DNA of 64,000 bases from Vandiemenella viatica (lineage: Eukaryota; Arthropoda; Insecta; Orthoptera; Morabidae), in the NCBI GenBank assembly GCA_031002005.1, contig CM061921.1, positions 146,415,283-146,479,282 of the forward strand, written 5' to 3'. Positions within the stretch are counted from its first letter, which is position 1; each line of letters opens with the position of its first letter. This document shows, piece by piece, positions 1 to 11,299 of this stretch. Made by a program: the position numbers and the translations under genes. The notes below the pieces were generated by a model that searched no databases, was not told where the DNA came from, and was given only the letters and a program-made list of their open reading frames with translations.

Positions 1-790
1 GAAAAAACTTTTGTTACTTTGGGTGTCGAAGTCCATTTATTAATGGCATACTCGTATTTAAACCTAAATGTTTTCAACAAGGCAGCAGGCAACATTGTTA
101 ATGCCGTTTATCTTGACGTGTTTAGGACGGCTTGCAAAGATCACCGGCAGTTTTTACGATTATTTTAATTTATTTTATACCAGCTACACGGCTGCTTATT
201 TTTATGACCGGCAATATGGGAATCAACTAGTTACACGTCTTCTTCCTATTAGTTTGTCATAAAAATAATTGTAACACTTTTCTCAAATCGTAGTACAAAG
301 AATCTACTACCTAACCGAACCTGCCAATATTTCCGAAGAAACCGAACAATGGAAGCAATTGTAGCGTAGTGCAATAACGCGGTTAAGCTCTGTCTGAGAT
401 GGATGACCAGTAACAAGCCTTCCATGTTCCAAACCGAGATTTGTACTGCGACGTGTGAGGATGTCTGTGTGAGTGATGATGTGCCACACAGTTAAGCTTT
501 TATCGTTCATTGGCGTACCAACCTAAGATTTAGCTAGTCTAATCTAAATTAGTCTACTTAAATGTTGAAACATCATGGACTACCCTAGAACTCTACTGGT
601 GTAACCTTCAGTGAGGTTTGCTCTTTTCAAGGTGCAGTAACAAATTAAACAGATTTCACGCTTTTTCGGGTTTAGTGCAGCGTGTTTCTTGCTGATGATG
701 CCTATGTTGCGGTCCCAACCTAGGGCTCTCGTCAGGACTGCTTCAAATTGGTGTATCCATTTCGTTTTCACGTCCATCAATAGCAAGAAA
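1..790. other. Unassigned AT-rich sequence with one dispersed repeat
   Basis: I recognise no coding similarity or inverted-repeat element here. Positions about 312-357 (ccgaacctgccaatatttcc and onward) match, in inverted orientation, positions about 7001-7047, so a dispersed repeat of unknown class is present. Confidence 0.4.
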
Positions 791-1029
791 GGGGGCATCC
801 ATAAATTACGTGAGGTTAAATAAGAGGGGGGGCGGCGGCGAAATCTCACCAAGGGGGAGGGGGGTCAACGGAAATCTCACGTGATGTTTTGGAATTTTTT
901 GTTGGACTGTAGGACTAAAAAGTTCCGAGGGCGATTTCTAGGAGATTTTCTCACGGACCAGATCTCCCCAAGGGGGAGGGGAGGTCCGGAAATCCGTAAA
1001 AACACCTCACGTAATTTCTAGATGCCCCC
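791..1029. mobile_element. Short terminal-inverted-repeat element, CATAAATTACGTG type
   Basis: The left end GGGGGCATCCATAAATTACG and the reverse complement of the right end, GGGGGCATCTAGAAATTACG, form inverted repeats. The interior is non-coding and carries G-rich runs (aagggggaggggggtc, aagggggaggggaggtc). It resembles copies at 12811-13193, 16931-17542 and about 21338-21606. I cannot name the superfamily. It is too short to encode a transposase, so it is probably a MITE. Confidence 0.7.
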
Positions 1030-1418
1030 AAACACGTAGCACTAAACACGAAAAGTAGGTACAATTTTACAAAATCAAGAATATGTCATAATATACGTGA
1101 AAGGACTGGAGGAGATAATCTGTAAGAAAATGTGTGATTGGTGATGGCCAACACTATTTAAACAGAAGAGAAAAACTTTGCATAAGTCATTATTTTGTAA
1201 TGCTTTTGCAAATGTATTTCTAGCTGCCCAGTGGTGGGTGAAATAAATGAAATAAATCATCCAGTGTTAATTGCAAAGTCTGATTAAGAATGTCATGACG
1301 ATTCGAATTACCCTTGCTGATCGACCTCTTGTGTCTTATCGACTCAAATGTTTCTATGAATACCAGCTACAGTTCTGTTTTATGTTGGCCGTAAAAACGT
1401 GTAATTTAATGTATTTGA
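1030..1418. other. No feature recognised
   Basis: AT-rich sequence without a convincing ORF, inverted repeat or SINE head. Confidence 0.4.
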
Positions 1419-1680
1419 GATGGAACATATGCTCCAGTGGCAATTTTCCTACACCCCTATTTTCCCCATTTCTTTGTTTCTATCTTAAATTCTTTGATTG
1501 CAATTTCTCACGCATCTACTTTTACTCATTACGAATTTAATATTATTTTTCTCAGTGTTTTTGGTAAATTGATCAGCAATTCCCTTCGTAATTTATTCCA
1601 ATCCCTACCCTCCTCAGATCCAAAAGTAAATTTTCTTACTCCCTTGCACTTGAAATAAAGTGCTAGACACCCTTCTCGCC
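1419..1680 (-). mobile_element. LINE 3' end with C-terminal codons
   Basis: Read on the minus strand, about 1650-1540 encodes a degraded C-terminal segment of a non-LTR retrotransposon with the pattern RDWNKLRRELLINLPKTL. It corresponds to the xWNxLPxxV signature near the end of CR1/Jockey-type ORF2. Downstream lies a 3' UTR ending in a motif like TTGCCACTGGAGCATATGTT. The same 3' end recurs at 1905-2035 and 23735-23790, and the C-terminal coding part recurs at 60945-61165. Only the last few hundred bases remain, as expected of a 5'-truncated insertion. Confidence 0.6.
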
Positions 1681-1904
1681 ACTCGTGATCTATAAACTAG
1701 TTGGGAAGAAACATTACAGTGTGTCCAACTGTTAAATCTTTAAACTTAAAACACAGCGTATATGCTATTAACTTTCTGAGTCTTCGTATTTCCAAATAAT
1801 TGTCATCAGTTGCAAAAAAATACTCCATTCCTCCTAATTTCTTCAAAAATTTTTAAACAAAACATTATTTACTTCAAGAACTGACTGAATTTGTTTAACG
1901 TAAT

Positions 1905-2035
1905 GTAATTGCGATGGAACATATCTCCAGTGGCAATTTTCCTACGTACCTATTTTCCCATTCCTTGATTTTTATCTTCAAAGCTTTGATTGCAATTTCC
2001 CTACCCATCTACGATTACTTATTTTAATTACCACC
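1905..2035 (-). mobile_element. Second LINE 3' UTR fragment
   Basis: Positions 1905-2035 repeat the 1419-1520 sequence in the same orientation: gatggaacatat, then ctccagtggcaattttccta, then the shared gattgcaatttc part. This is a tandem or independent truncated copy of the same LINE 3' end. Confidence 0.55.
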
Positions 2036-2060
2036 ATAGTGCACAATTTTTGTCTCTATA

Positions 2061-2282
2061 TTTTTCTTTTTCGACGTCGAGATCATTAGAGGCAGGAAAG
2101 GATGGGGGCAAGGAACAGGAAGGAATTCGGCCATGAAATTTTGACGGAAGCATCCCGGCATTGGTCTGGAGTGATTTGGGAAACCACGGAAAACCCAAAT
2201 CTGGATGCCCGGACAGGGATTCGAACCAACGTCTTCCCGAATGCGAGGCCAGAGCGTTAACGCTCACCCACCCCACTCGCTG
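2061..2282 (-). mobile_element. tRNA-derived SINE, family A
   Basis: The minus strand has a tRNA-like head with a B box GGTTCGAATCC relative (here gttggttcgaatccctg), then the family body (ATCCAGATTTGGGTTTTCC, AATCACTCCAG, GGCCGAATTCCTTCC). The 3' tail on the plus-strand left side is shortened and ends in a T-rich run. Transcription would be by Pol III from the internal A/B boxes. It has no coding capacity. Confidence 0.85.
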
Positions 2283-2289
2283 TCTCTAA

Positions 2290-3010
2290 AATAGTTAACT
2301 TAAGTGGTGTTTAGTTCAGTTTTTGTACTGTGAGTGGCACACTTCGATCATTAATGTGTGCCGGTTTTTGCCTTAAATATAGGTAACTTGTGTTCGGAAT
2401 ATCTGAGATAAAAATGTGCCATGGGATATTATTCCTAATGTAAACGACAATCAGTAGCACTCGTGGTTGTCATCACTCGGAACTAAATCGTATTCACCGA
2501 AAATTGTTTTGAGACCGTTAGAACAAGCTCCAAAATACATGAAGAGTGATGTATCTCGGTGGTGTAGGCACCATTCGCCATACTGGTCATTTCTCACTCG
2601 GTTAAAACTCTAAACGCATGAAGATATATGTATGTCTAGTAAGCTTCAATTCGCTGAACATTCCCTTCCCAAAACGCTTGCAGCAGAATGTAATCGATAC
2701 AATATCTAGTAGAGCTGTATCGCTGCATCATCAAATGAAAAGTGATTTCTATTAGTAATGTAATTTCCAAATGCAGCAATGAAATTTTAGAAAACCATTT
2801 CAACCATAGAAAAATTCTGGTTACTTACTGAGACAAGTTCATCATTCGTGGCGATTTGTTACGGAATATACGTTAATTCAGAACAAGATTTAGTGATGAA
2901 TCCACGATGGAAGTTATCACTGCAAAAAGAAACATGGCCTCGGCAAGGTGAACACAACACTTAATTAAAACCATCCTATACTATACCCTCACTAACTGCA
3001 ACTTCAATGT
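2290..3010. other. No feature recognised
   Basis: Unassigned AT-rich DNA between a SINE and a hAT-type element. I saw no ORF with family resemblance and no long inverted repeat. Confidence 0.35.
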
Positions 3011-3018
3011 CTTTCACT

Positions 3019-3869
3019 CAGGGCCGGTTTAAGGCTACCGCAAGAACCGCAGTCGCGGGGGCCCCTAGCTTGGGGGGCCTCCCACCACGATCCCCTTCAA
3101 AATTTGTCCTTACTTAACGAACAATTTTCCTGCTAAAATAAATAATTTACAAATTTAAAATGTTAACAAACTGCGTTCAGGCGTCCCACGAGAAGTCCTT
3201 CATCGGATTCAGTTTTGAGAAAGTCGTATTTGATGTAATTGAAATAGTCCTATACATTTAAAGGTGTGTATTGCTCTGAACCTGTTTCAGCAATTTATGA
3301 AATTTCGTTCGAATAAACTCACTCATCTTTTGGCGTTTCATATAAAAAGTTATTGAATTAAAATGTTTATGCCTGCTCACGTGTCTCCAGCCCCAAAAAC
3401 TTATATGTACTAACAAAGAAAAGCAAGAAAAGAAATGTCGTATACAAAAAGTATGTTAAATATATATATATAATAGTTATAAATTTGAATACAAAAAACA
3501 ATTTCATTTGACACAATGGGCAGCAAGGCTTAGCCAGAAATGAAAGTGACAGTAGTTGGAAGATCCATATGATATGTATTGAGAAAACACCAAAGACTCG
3601 GCGAAGTTGGTCCCGTTCAGCTAACACTCAATGAACTGCTGGCCCGTTTGTGCTCAGATTTAGAAAAACCTTAGTCCGTCTCTTTAATCATTGTTTGAGC
3701 TCTACACACAGATTATATATATATATATATATTTGTGTGTGTTTAATGTATGTGTATATAAAGTCATGAAAATTATCAAAAGTGTAGGCAAAAGTACATC
3801 TAGAAAAGAAGTAGAGGGCCCCGAAATCAAACTTCGCAGGGGGCCCCAAAATCCCTTAAGCCGGCGCTG
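3019..3869. mobile_element. Non-autonomous hAT-type transposon with perfect target duplication
   Basis: The left end CAGGGCCGGTTTAAGG pairs with the reverse complement of the right end, CAGCGCCGGCTTAAGG. The element is flanked by identical 8-bp copies of ctttcact (3011-3018 and 3870-3877), the target-site size typical of hAT elements. Subterminal GGGGGCC motifs occur at both ends. The 851-bp interior has no transposase similarity and contains (TA)n tracts near 3461 and 3716. Exact duplication suggests a comparatively recent insertion. Confidence 0.9.
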
Positions 3870-3877
3870 CTTTCACT

Positions 3878-4204
3878 GACCTCTGCCAAGGAGGAGAATA
3901 ATTCTCGAAAATAGTGCCGTCAACTACACTCAGTGTCCACAATTCACACTGACATTCTACAAACCTCTGTAGTAAAAACCTAGTTCAGAATAGACAAACA
4001 CACACAGATGTTCTACAACAAACTTCTCCGACCTTGTTAGTGTCACTGAGCATATCGGAAAGTTTCTTCGAAATTCCCTAACATTTAAACACCTTTGTAG
4101 CTGCATCGGGACACATCCCAGGAGATAATTACAAATAACATGTTGTATGTTCTATGTAACATCCGTAAGTGTCTACGACCACCAACGTTGTATCCAAATT
4201 CCTA
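3878..4204. other. No feature recognised
   Basis: Spacer between the hAT-type element and the next SINE; nothing identified. Confidence 0.35.
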
Positions 4205-4215
4205 CATTACATTCC

Positions 4216-4465
4216 TTTTTTTATTTTTTTACTTAAGGTTTTACGCCTTGTCGACGTCGAGGTCATTATAGGCGGGATGGGACTGGGGACAAGGAACGAG
4301 AAGGAATTCTGCCATGGTCTTTTTGAAGCAAGCATCCCGTCATTCACCTGGAGTGATTTGGGGTAACAATGGAAAACCCAAATCTGGATGCCCGGACGGG
4401 GATTAGAACAGCCGTCCGCCCGAATGCGAGGCCAGAGCGTTAACCGCTCACCCACCACTCTCGGT
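4216..4465 (-). mobile_element. tRNA-derived SINE, family A, with target duplication
   Basis: The full family A body lies on the minus strand with a T-rich tract at its plus-strand left end. Flanking direct repeats cattacattcc (4205-4215 and 4466-4476) are identical, showing target-primed insertion. The tail hairpin sequence (CGCCT...AGGCG) is preserved. The B box is damaged (a g-to-a change in ggttcgaatcc gives attagaac on the plus strand). Confidence 0.92.
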
Positions 4466-4479
4466 CATTACATTCCGTT

Positions 4480-4928
4480 TATTTTCGAAATAATTTTGGC
4501 TCACTGGTAAACAGACAATGATGTTTTAAATAAGGCACTAAACGTCTGTTAGATTTCTGAATAAGCTGGCATTACAGAATTTTACTGGTCGGTATTGGAA
4601 GGGTGTCTTCCTTTCACAGCTTGATAGAATCATAATTTTTTCCTAAGATAAATTATTGAGTTTAACTTTGATCCAGTACTACATTAACTGGATTTACGTT
4701 CACGATGCTTACTACTGTTGGCTTGGGGATAATTCAGAAGAGACTTTCAATCACACCTTTCATGTGTTTGTGGAATCCAGTTACGTGATTTACTACCATA
4801 CACTAGCTGCTCGTATTAAGCTGATAACATGACAGTCATAGTTGGACCAAAAATTGTTCTATAAACCACACAATGCTTTCATACTATCGCGTATCGTGAC
4901 GCTATGCGCCTTACACGGAATACAGCGC

Positions 4929-4959
<31 letters not shown>

Positions 4960-5365
4960 CGGTAGCTTAGTGATTTCGCCCGCCATTGGTGTGGGCGGAG
5001 CAAGGGCCTGTTTCATCGCTCTGACTTAAGTCATTTGGGGTCGTCTTTTTTTATATCTACCTCTCACCATCTTCCGTGATTCCGATATACAGGCCGCTGA
5101 GAATTTCGTTTGAGGGGTTAAATAAAGGTATGGATGTCTACAGGTAGCTGACCCTAAAAGAATTCCAATGGGTCACCTGTGATACTTAAGGATCATTGAT
5201 AAAATGTTTCTATTTTACGCTTTTACATCCAATAATTTTTGTGTTAGTCACTATTGCGATGTACGAGATCCGACTTGGTATGATATATTTTATATGGAAT
5301 GCACGCAAAAGTGTTGACCAAGTTGCTACAGTAAAATTAAAAGCCGCGCTCAAAAAAAAAAAAAA
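4480..5365. other. Unassigned, contains a 28-bp poly(A) tract
   Basis: A pure A tract lies near 4930-4956. It is followed by ggtagcttagtgatttcgcc, which has a weak A-box look but no matching B box. I could not assign it to a SINE family with confidence. Confidence 0.3.
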
Positions 5366-6790
5366 AGATCGTTCACAGGTTTGAAAAGGCCCCAAAGGAG
5401 AGATTAACAATGTTTTTGAGGGATAATTACATTACCTTTATAGAAGGAAGAGGCTCGGTTGAAGAGATGTGGCTTCGATTCATGAATATAGTCAGGGAAG
5501 GTATGGACTTACATATACCGAAAAGGACAATCAGGGATGGGAACGATCCCCCGTGGTATACACGTGAAGTTAAAAGGTTGCATAAAGAGCAAAGGAAGAT
5601 ACATGCACGCTCAAGAAGGACGATGTATAGGAGTGATTTAGAAAAGTTAGCTGTTACAAGAGGACATGTCAAGAATGAGATGCGCGAGGTCTTTAATGAC
5701 TTTCGTTGCAATTCACTTTCCAAGAGCCTCATCGAAAATCCAAAGAAATTTTGGTCGTATGTAAGTAAAAGTAAGTAGTTGTGACAGCAATATTCCAGTT
5801 CTGCTACAAGACGGTCGGGAAGTTGATGACAGCCGCCACAAGGCTACTGTATTTAACACCGAATTTAAAAATTCTTTCACTGACAAAAACATGGAAAACA
5901 TTTCCGTTTTTCCACGGCGTGTAGAATTTGAGATGGATCCAGTACAAATTGATAGTGTAGGTATCATAAAGCAATTAAAGCTCCTGAAGTGGGGGAAAGC
6001 GTCGGGTCCCGACGGTATACCAGTAAGAGTATTTTCGGAATAAGCGGAAGAAATAGAACCATTTCTGTCAGATATATTTCGTAAATCTTTATAAGAAAGA
6101 AAAGTACCTTCTGACTGTAAAATAGAGCAGGTGATTCCCGTTTTCAAGAAAGGAGATCGGAGAGATCCTAGTAATTATCGACCCATATCTCTAACATCTG
6201 TTTGCAGTTGAATTCTGTAGTATGTCATATGCTCTAACGTTATGAAGTTTCTAGATGAAAACGAGTTACTTACAGCAAACCAACACGGATTCCGGAAGAA
6301 CCGATCGTGTGAAACGCAACTGGCTCTATTTTCGCATGAGTTAATGAAAGTTATTGATGCAGGATCACAAGTTGATGCTATTTTCTTGGATTTTCAGAAA
6401 GCTTTTGACTCTGTACCACACAACCGACATTTAGCGAAGATTAGAGCGTACGGTATATCGGATCAGATTTGCGAATGGATACGCGATTTTCTAACTGGTC
6501 GGTCACAGTATGTCGTTGTATGGGAAGCCTCTTCTAAGCTAGATGTTACTTCGCGTGTTCCTCAAGGAAGTGTAATAGGACCACTTCTTTTCTTAATTTT
6601 TATAAACGATCTCGGTGACAACGTTAATTGCAGGATGCGATTTTTTGCTGATGCTGCACTTATTTTTAGGGAAGTGAGGTGCTCTGACGATTGCTTAGAA
6701 ATTCAGCGCGATCTGGATGTTATTTCGGAATGGTGCCGTAAATGGCAGCTTACACTTAGCTGCAAAATGTGCAAGGCAATGCAAATAATA
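5366..6790 (+). mobile_element. Decayed non-LTR retrotransposon (LINE) ORF2 fragment, reverse transcriptase
   Basis: The plus strand encodes the endonuclease-RT linker (KRTIRDGNDPPWYTREVKRL), then KASGPDGIPVRVFSE, then [20 protein letters not shown], then HGFRKNRS, then LDFQKAFDSVPHNR (first catalytic Asp), then VPQGSVIGPLLFLIFINDLG. The catalytic FADD box reads FADA at about 6643-6654, so one Asp is lost. In-frame stops occur near 6042, 6091 and 6207 and there is a frameshift near 5778. The copy is 5'-truncated and its similarity stops near 6785, where unrelated sequence begins. It is the same family as 14214-16123. The clade is probably CR1/Jockey-like; it is not active. Confidence 0.9.
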
Positions 6791-7080
6791 GGCTCGAGTC
6801 GATCTGTAGATCCTTTGAAAGCAAGGCCAATGTCCCCCGTGTCTAGAGCTGCCGAGCCGTCGTTAAGAATAATCGAGAAAAATAGAAGTGTCTTCGTATG
6901 TTCAAAATATCTGGCCCTCACAGTTCGAATCCAGGTCTCGATTTTGATCTTGAAACGCTCTTGGTCCTCCAACTCGAGAGATTTTTTGTGAAGGGCACTA
7001 GAATGGTTTCCATTGTTCGGTTTCTCCGGAAATATTAGCTAGTTCGTTTAGGTCGTCGGTACAATGTTAGATTGCATGGA
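6791..7080. other. Unassigned, with dispersed repeat segment
   Basis: The LINE similarity ends here. Positions about 7001-7047 are an inverted match to about 312-357 (cattgttcggtttctccgga against the reverse complement of the earlier copy). The class is unknown. Confidence 0.4.
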
Positions 7081-7320
7081 CCGAGCGTGGTGGGTGAACG
7101 GTTAACGTTCTGGCCTCGCATTCGGGAGAACGTGGTTTGAATCCCCGTCCGGGCATCCAGATTTGGGTTTTCCATGGTCTCCCCAAATCACTCCAGGCGA
7201 ATGCCGGGATGCTTCCTTCAATAAGGCCATGGCAAAATTCCTTCCCGTTTCTTGTCCCCAGTCCCATCCCGCTTCTAATGACTTCGACGTCGACGAGGCG
7301 TAAACCCATAAGTAAAAAAA
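7081..7320 (+). mobile_element. tRNA-derived SINE, family A
   Basis: Starts at ccgagcgtggtgggtgaacg (A-box region). The B box tggtttgaatccccg carries a C-to-T change. The family body follows, then the tail tcgacgtcgacgaggcgtaa and an A-rich end. The tail stem is CGCTTC/GAGGCG, with a T.G wobble in place of one C.G pair. Confidence 0.92.
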
Positions 7321-7686
7321 ATATCAGGAAACAAATGAATGTTTTATGGAACGTGTTTTAAAAAGTGAATCTGTCCATATTTCACGTAGTATTCATGAAG
7401 CTGACCCATAGTGCCCGGTATAATCTGCGTACAGTTTAGCATCTAAAAGTAAATCAAGGAAAGACATTTCAATCGAGTTGCCACTTTGTTCTTAAACACA
7501 TTTTATTTACATGTTACGAACTGATATTTTTTACTCATAAGCCATAATTATTAATACTTGATCTGAAAACTTCATACATACCAATAGTCAACTGATTTGA
7601 TCATATAGGAGGACCTTTAATTTTTACAGATCCTGTCGAATCTGGTCAGTAATCAAAAAACGGTGGTTTCAGACACTTCTAACTCT

Positions 7687-7885
7687 GCTTGTTGGTTGAG
7701 AGCGGGCCTGACATTCGGTAGAACGCGGGTTCGAATCCCGTCCGGCCATCCAGATTTCAGTTTTCGATTGTTTTCCTAAATCAGTCTAGGTGAAAGCTTG
7801 GATGTTTCCTTCTCGTTGTTTGACCACCCTGGTTAGCGCCGCACTTTGAAAGTGGTATTATCAAGACGTAATAACCAAATATTAA
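7687..7885 (+). mobile_element. Diverged SINE, family A-related
   Basis: A tRNA-like head (gttggttgagagcgggcctg, then gcgggttcgaatcccgtcc) and the beginning of the body (catccagatttcagttttcg) match family A. The second half (tgaccaccctggttagcgcc) differs from the family. This may be a chimeric or older subfamily. Confidence 0.65.
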
Positions 7886-9204
7886 CAACTGCTACTATTA
7901 AAACTGTAGTGCAGTGAGCATTTACGAAGATAAACAGAAGAAGGGAGCTAAAAGAACGAACTATACCAATTGTTACATGTGTCTTATTGTATCAAAAAGT
8001 ATCTTTTAAACGTTATAGTTTTGTTCCCGGAAGACTGAATGTTTGAAAGTAATTCAACAAGTAGAAAGAAAATGTGTAATCACGTATTTTCTTCCTCAAC
8101 CTCAATATTGTGACTGATATGATAATAGTTTCATTTTTAATAAGCTGAAAATGCATTCAATGCCCAGAATTATTTCTGCTGTTTGTTGTTAGCCAAGATC
8201 TGCTTCAGTTCCTGGCTGAGATTTATGCAGAATTCGGCAGTTTCCCCCGAGTGTGCTCTGGTAATGTGAAGACATTATACTGTAGATGGATTGGAGGTAC
8301 CATTGAACGTGATTCTAAGAGAAAACTTCCTAGACGTTCACAGCACGTGTCTGAGAAGTCTGGAATAATATAAGCTGACTCATCTTACTTGTCAGACAGA
8401 GTATCGGGAGAAAGCTTTTCCCTTCACGTGTCCAATCTTCTTTCTAGTTATGCATAGCAACAGACCAGTAGAATCTTATACTTTCTCTGATAAAGAGGAT
8501 GGCCCTGTAAAACTCATATTCTTCTGATATATGTAAACAAAAAAGTCATAGTATGTAGCGTACTGTCTTTGTTTATGCAGGAAAGGCATGCTGTTGAATG
8601 AAAGAATGATTTAAAGAAAATAACCAGTTGACTATGTCACTCTAACTATTAAAGTCGATTTCAAAAGATTCATTTTTCATTTCAATTGCACAAAGCATTT
8701 CGTCTTTGAAGTTCATAAAATATTCTTACAGTAATTCCAATCTTTGTTTTTCTCATCCTCTTAATCGCTCAGAAGTAAGATGCAAAGTATCCCATGCCAC
8801 GAATCAAATGGTTGTGTTGCTCGTATTTACTTACCATTTGGCACAATTTAGGTTTAGTTGATGTTGATTCAGATATCAACAAAACATTTAAAGTTTTGAT
8901 GACTTAAACTCTGCATGTTTGGCCGAATGTGCAATTTCTCGCGACGTGTGAAGTTTAGCTTCCCGCGAACTCGAATAACTGGTTTTTCGCCATGTCGCGC
9001 GCCTGCTTGAAATTCCGTCTTTCTGTTCTGATACTTCAGATCGCATATCTAAACAATCTTTAAGCAGGCGTAAACATGTGTGATCTGATCATAAACCGTT
9101 CTTGAAGTAAGGTTCTGTGACTAAAGGACAGAAAATCTAGTGATGCAGTTCCCGATAAATCAGATGATAGATCCTACGTGTTATTTCATGTTGATAAAAT
9201 AGAG
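7886..9204. other. Repeat-poor stretch (candidate exon inside)
   Basis: No transposon similarity seen. The only coding-like signal is a possible terminal exon on the minus strand at 8170-8257, listed separately. Confidence 0.35.
8170..8257 (-). CDS. Candidate terminal exon of an unidentified host gene (weak)
   Basis: On the minus strand a pyrimidine-containing stretch ending ttcacattaccag could be a 3' splice acceptor. The following 88 bases read, in one phase, AHSGETAEFCINLSQELK and then QILANNKQQK before TAA. The GC content and composition differ from the AT-rich surroundings. A second phase is also open for 22 codons, so the frame is not unique. I recognise no protein family and see no AATAAA directly downstream. 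It could be chance. Confidence 0.22.
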
Positions 9205-9475
9205 TACATTATTCGCTCATTGGCTGCAACAGTGACATAACTCAAAACCATAAATTTTGCAAGAGGTCCAATTCAAAAGATTCGTAAGTAATAACTTTAT
9301 GCATTCACTATAATATAACTTACCTGCATGTTTTATTGAAAGAATACAATATAAGAGAAGGGAAAATATATGCTATCGGTTGTAGTACATACGAAAATGG
9401 TCCATCCTAAGATTATAACTCACAACAGCTCATTTTATTAGTTATGTCATTGTTGCAGCCAATGAGCGATATATT
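9205..9475. repeat. Short inverted-repeat element (MITE-like)
   Basis: tcgctcattggctgcaacag (9213 onward, arm to 9242) is the near-perfect reverse complement of the arm at 9440-9469, ending tgcagccaatgagcga, with about 1 mismatch in 30. The loop of about 197 bp is non-coding. The arms extend imperfectly outward (acattat against ataatata). The family is unknown. Confidence 0.65.
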
Positions 9476-11297
9476 ATAACGGTTGGAACGCTAACTCATC
9501 AGGTATTTTTTCGTCGAATTTATTGGAACTGTGTGGAAATCTACATTGGGGGCATGTTTTGCAAAATACTGTTCTGTGTCGCATTATGCCAGACTCTGTT
9601 TTGGAATTCTGGAATTAGAAGCTATTAACTTTCTAATTTTTTATACTGCAAGATAATAATCTCTTCTGAGTACTAAATTTCAGTCATTTTGGAGCTGTTG
9701 GTTCTATCAGTACTTGGTTTCTGCTATATTACATACACCTAGTCTAAGATTTAGCTCTAGAATGGCACATCCGCAAACAAGAGCAAGTTAGAAATTTGCC
9801 TGCCAGACGTTAGAAGCAACATTAAGCTTATCAAATGACTTTGGTGATGTTAGAATATTCAATAATTCATGGACTCTTTACTTGTGATTCAGACTTATTG
9901 CTTTAGTAAGTATTGCAGTTCAGCTGCTTCGTATCCTACTCATGCTGATATAACGTTCAAAATTTCCTATATTCCTTTGTAGCAAAAAGAACTGCAATTG
10001 AATGGTAATGTTTATTACGACAGCCCTCGGTCGATCTTTTCAGTTTTCTACTCGTTACAGTCTAAAATTAATTGCTCATTAGAGAATGAACATTTTAAAA
10101 ACCTGTTTCGAATTTCCACTCTTTCATAAAACGTCGTTGAGAGAAAAGTTAGGAAAGCAGCATTATAACTGTTATAGCAGCAGATAACTATCTAATTTAA
10201 AACGTTTGGAGTCTGCGTGTGAGAATGTTCTTAATTAAACTTGTGGCGCGCCGAAGATTTTAAAACTGCTGCAGGCTTAGTATTTCGATTCGAAAGGTCG
10301 CGTGTGATAATTTTTCGTATCTCAAAGTTCGCTAGTTACAACCAGTTATGTTCAGAATTGGGTTAAGGTACGTTTCAATTGATTTGTCTCTTTGGTGTCA
10401 TTTTATTCTTATAATTTCTGATTATTCTCTTCATTTCAGGGATAATGCAACTTAATCTAATATACGGATGTTTTATATTTGTATTGTATATGCTTATACA
10501 GAAGTTAGCGAAAATTCAAGCACCAAGAAGAATAATGCAACCGGAATGGCGTATTTACCTTATATTGCAAATAGACTGACAGAAAGAAGTTACGAGCAAA
10601 AAATAAATAAATGTACTGTTAAACCTCAAAAAGCTACAACGAGTTAAACGACGAGCGTTTTATCGAAGATGGCTTGACTGTCATGGTGAAATGTTTAGGG
10701 ATCTACTGCAAGAGGACCTTGAGCGGCCACTTCGTGAGTAATGGAATCGCAGACATGTCTGGCCACCGCGCAGATCGAGGTATAGTGTGACGTCACGCCT
10801 CAGGAGCATAGCGCCACGAACAAACTGTGTAGCTTGTCTAGATAGCCTCCATAAATAGCGGTATCTGTAGAGAATCACTCAAGTCGCAACTTACGAGGTA
10901 GCTAATCGTTTCCAGTTGAGACTTATACAGTCAAATCTGACGTTCCGTCATATTGCCCTTAGTGAATTCACAGGCAGTCACCATGACTCGTATACTGCTA
11001 TCATCACAATACAATCTAGCACAAAATCGTCATGATGTCAATTAGGAAGCCGTTATATCCCGAGTCTTCAGGCAATTCTCGACACTGTGTTGGTATTAGG
11101 CCTCCAGCTGTAGAGGCAGGCAATGCTGTATCTGTTGCAGCTCTGAACAATTCTTTCATAACTTTTGGCAACACGGCCCATTACTACCTTGTGAATCAGG
11201 TGACTTCATATTTCGTAGTCAGCTGCCGGATTTTCTGTGTACTGAGCTGCCTTCGGTCCATTGACGTTCCACGCAAATCCCTGTTGTGGTCTCATTA
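9476..11297. other. No feature recognised
   Basis: AT-rich DNA up to the Tc1-like element. The 10681-10980 segment is less AT-rich and holds tgacgtca (about 10789), but I found no gene structure around it. Confidence 0.35.
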
Positions 11298-11299
11298 TA

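Noticed and set aside
7081..7160. tRNA-like heads with A and B boxes (here and in all SINE copies) as functional tRNA genes
   Set aside because: They are repeated with a constant non-tRNA body and A-rich tail, lack a clean cloverleaf and show target duplications, so they are SINEs.
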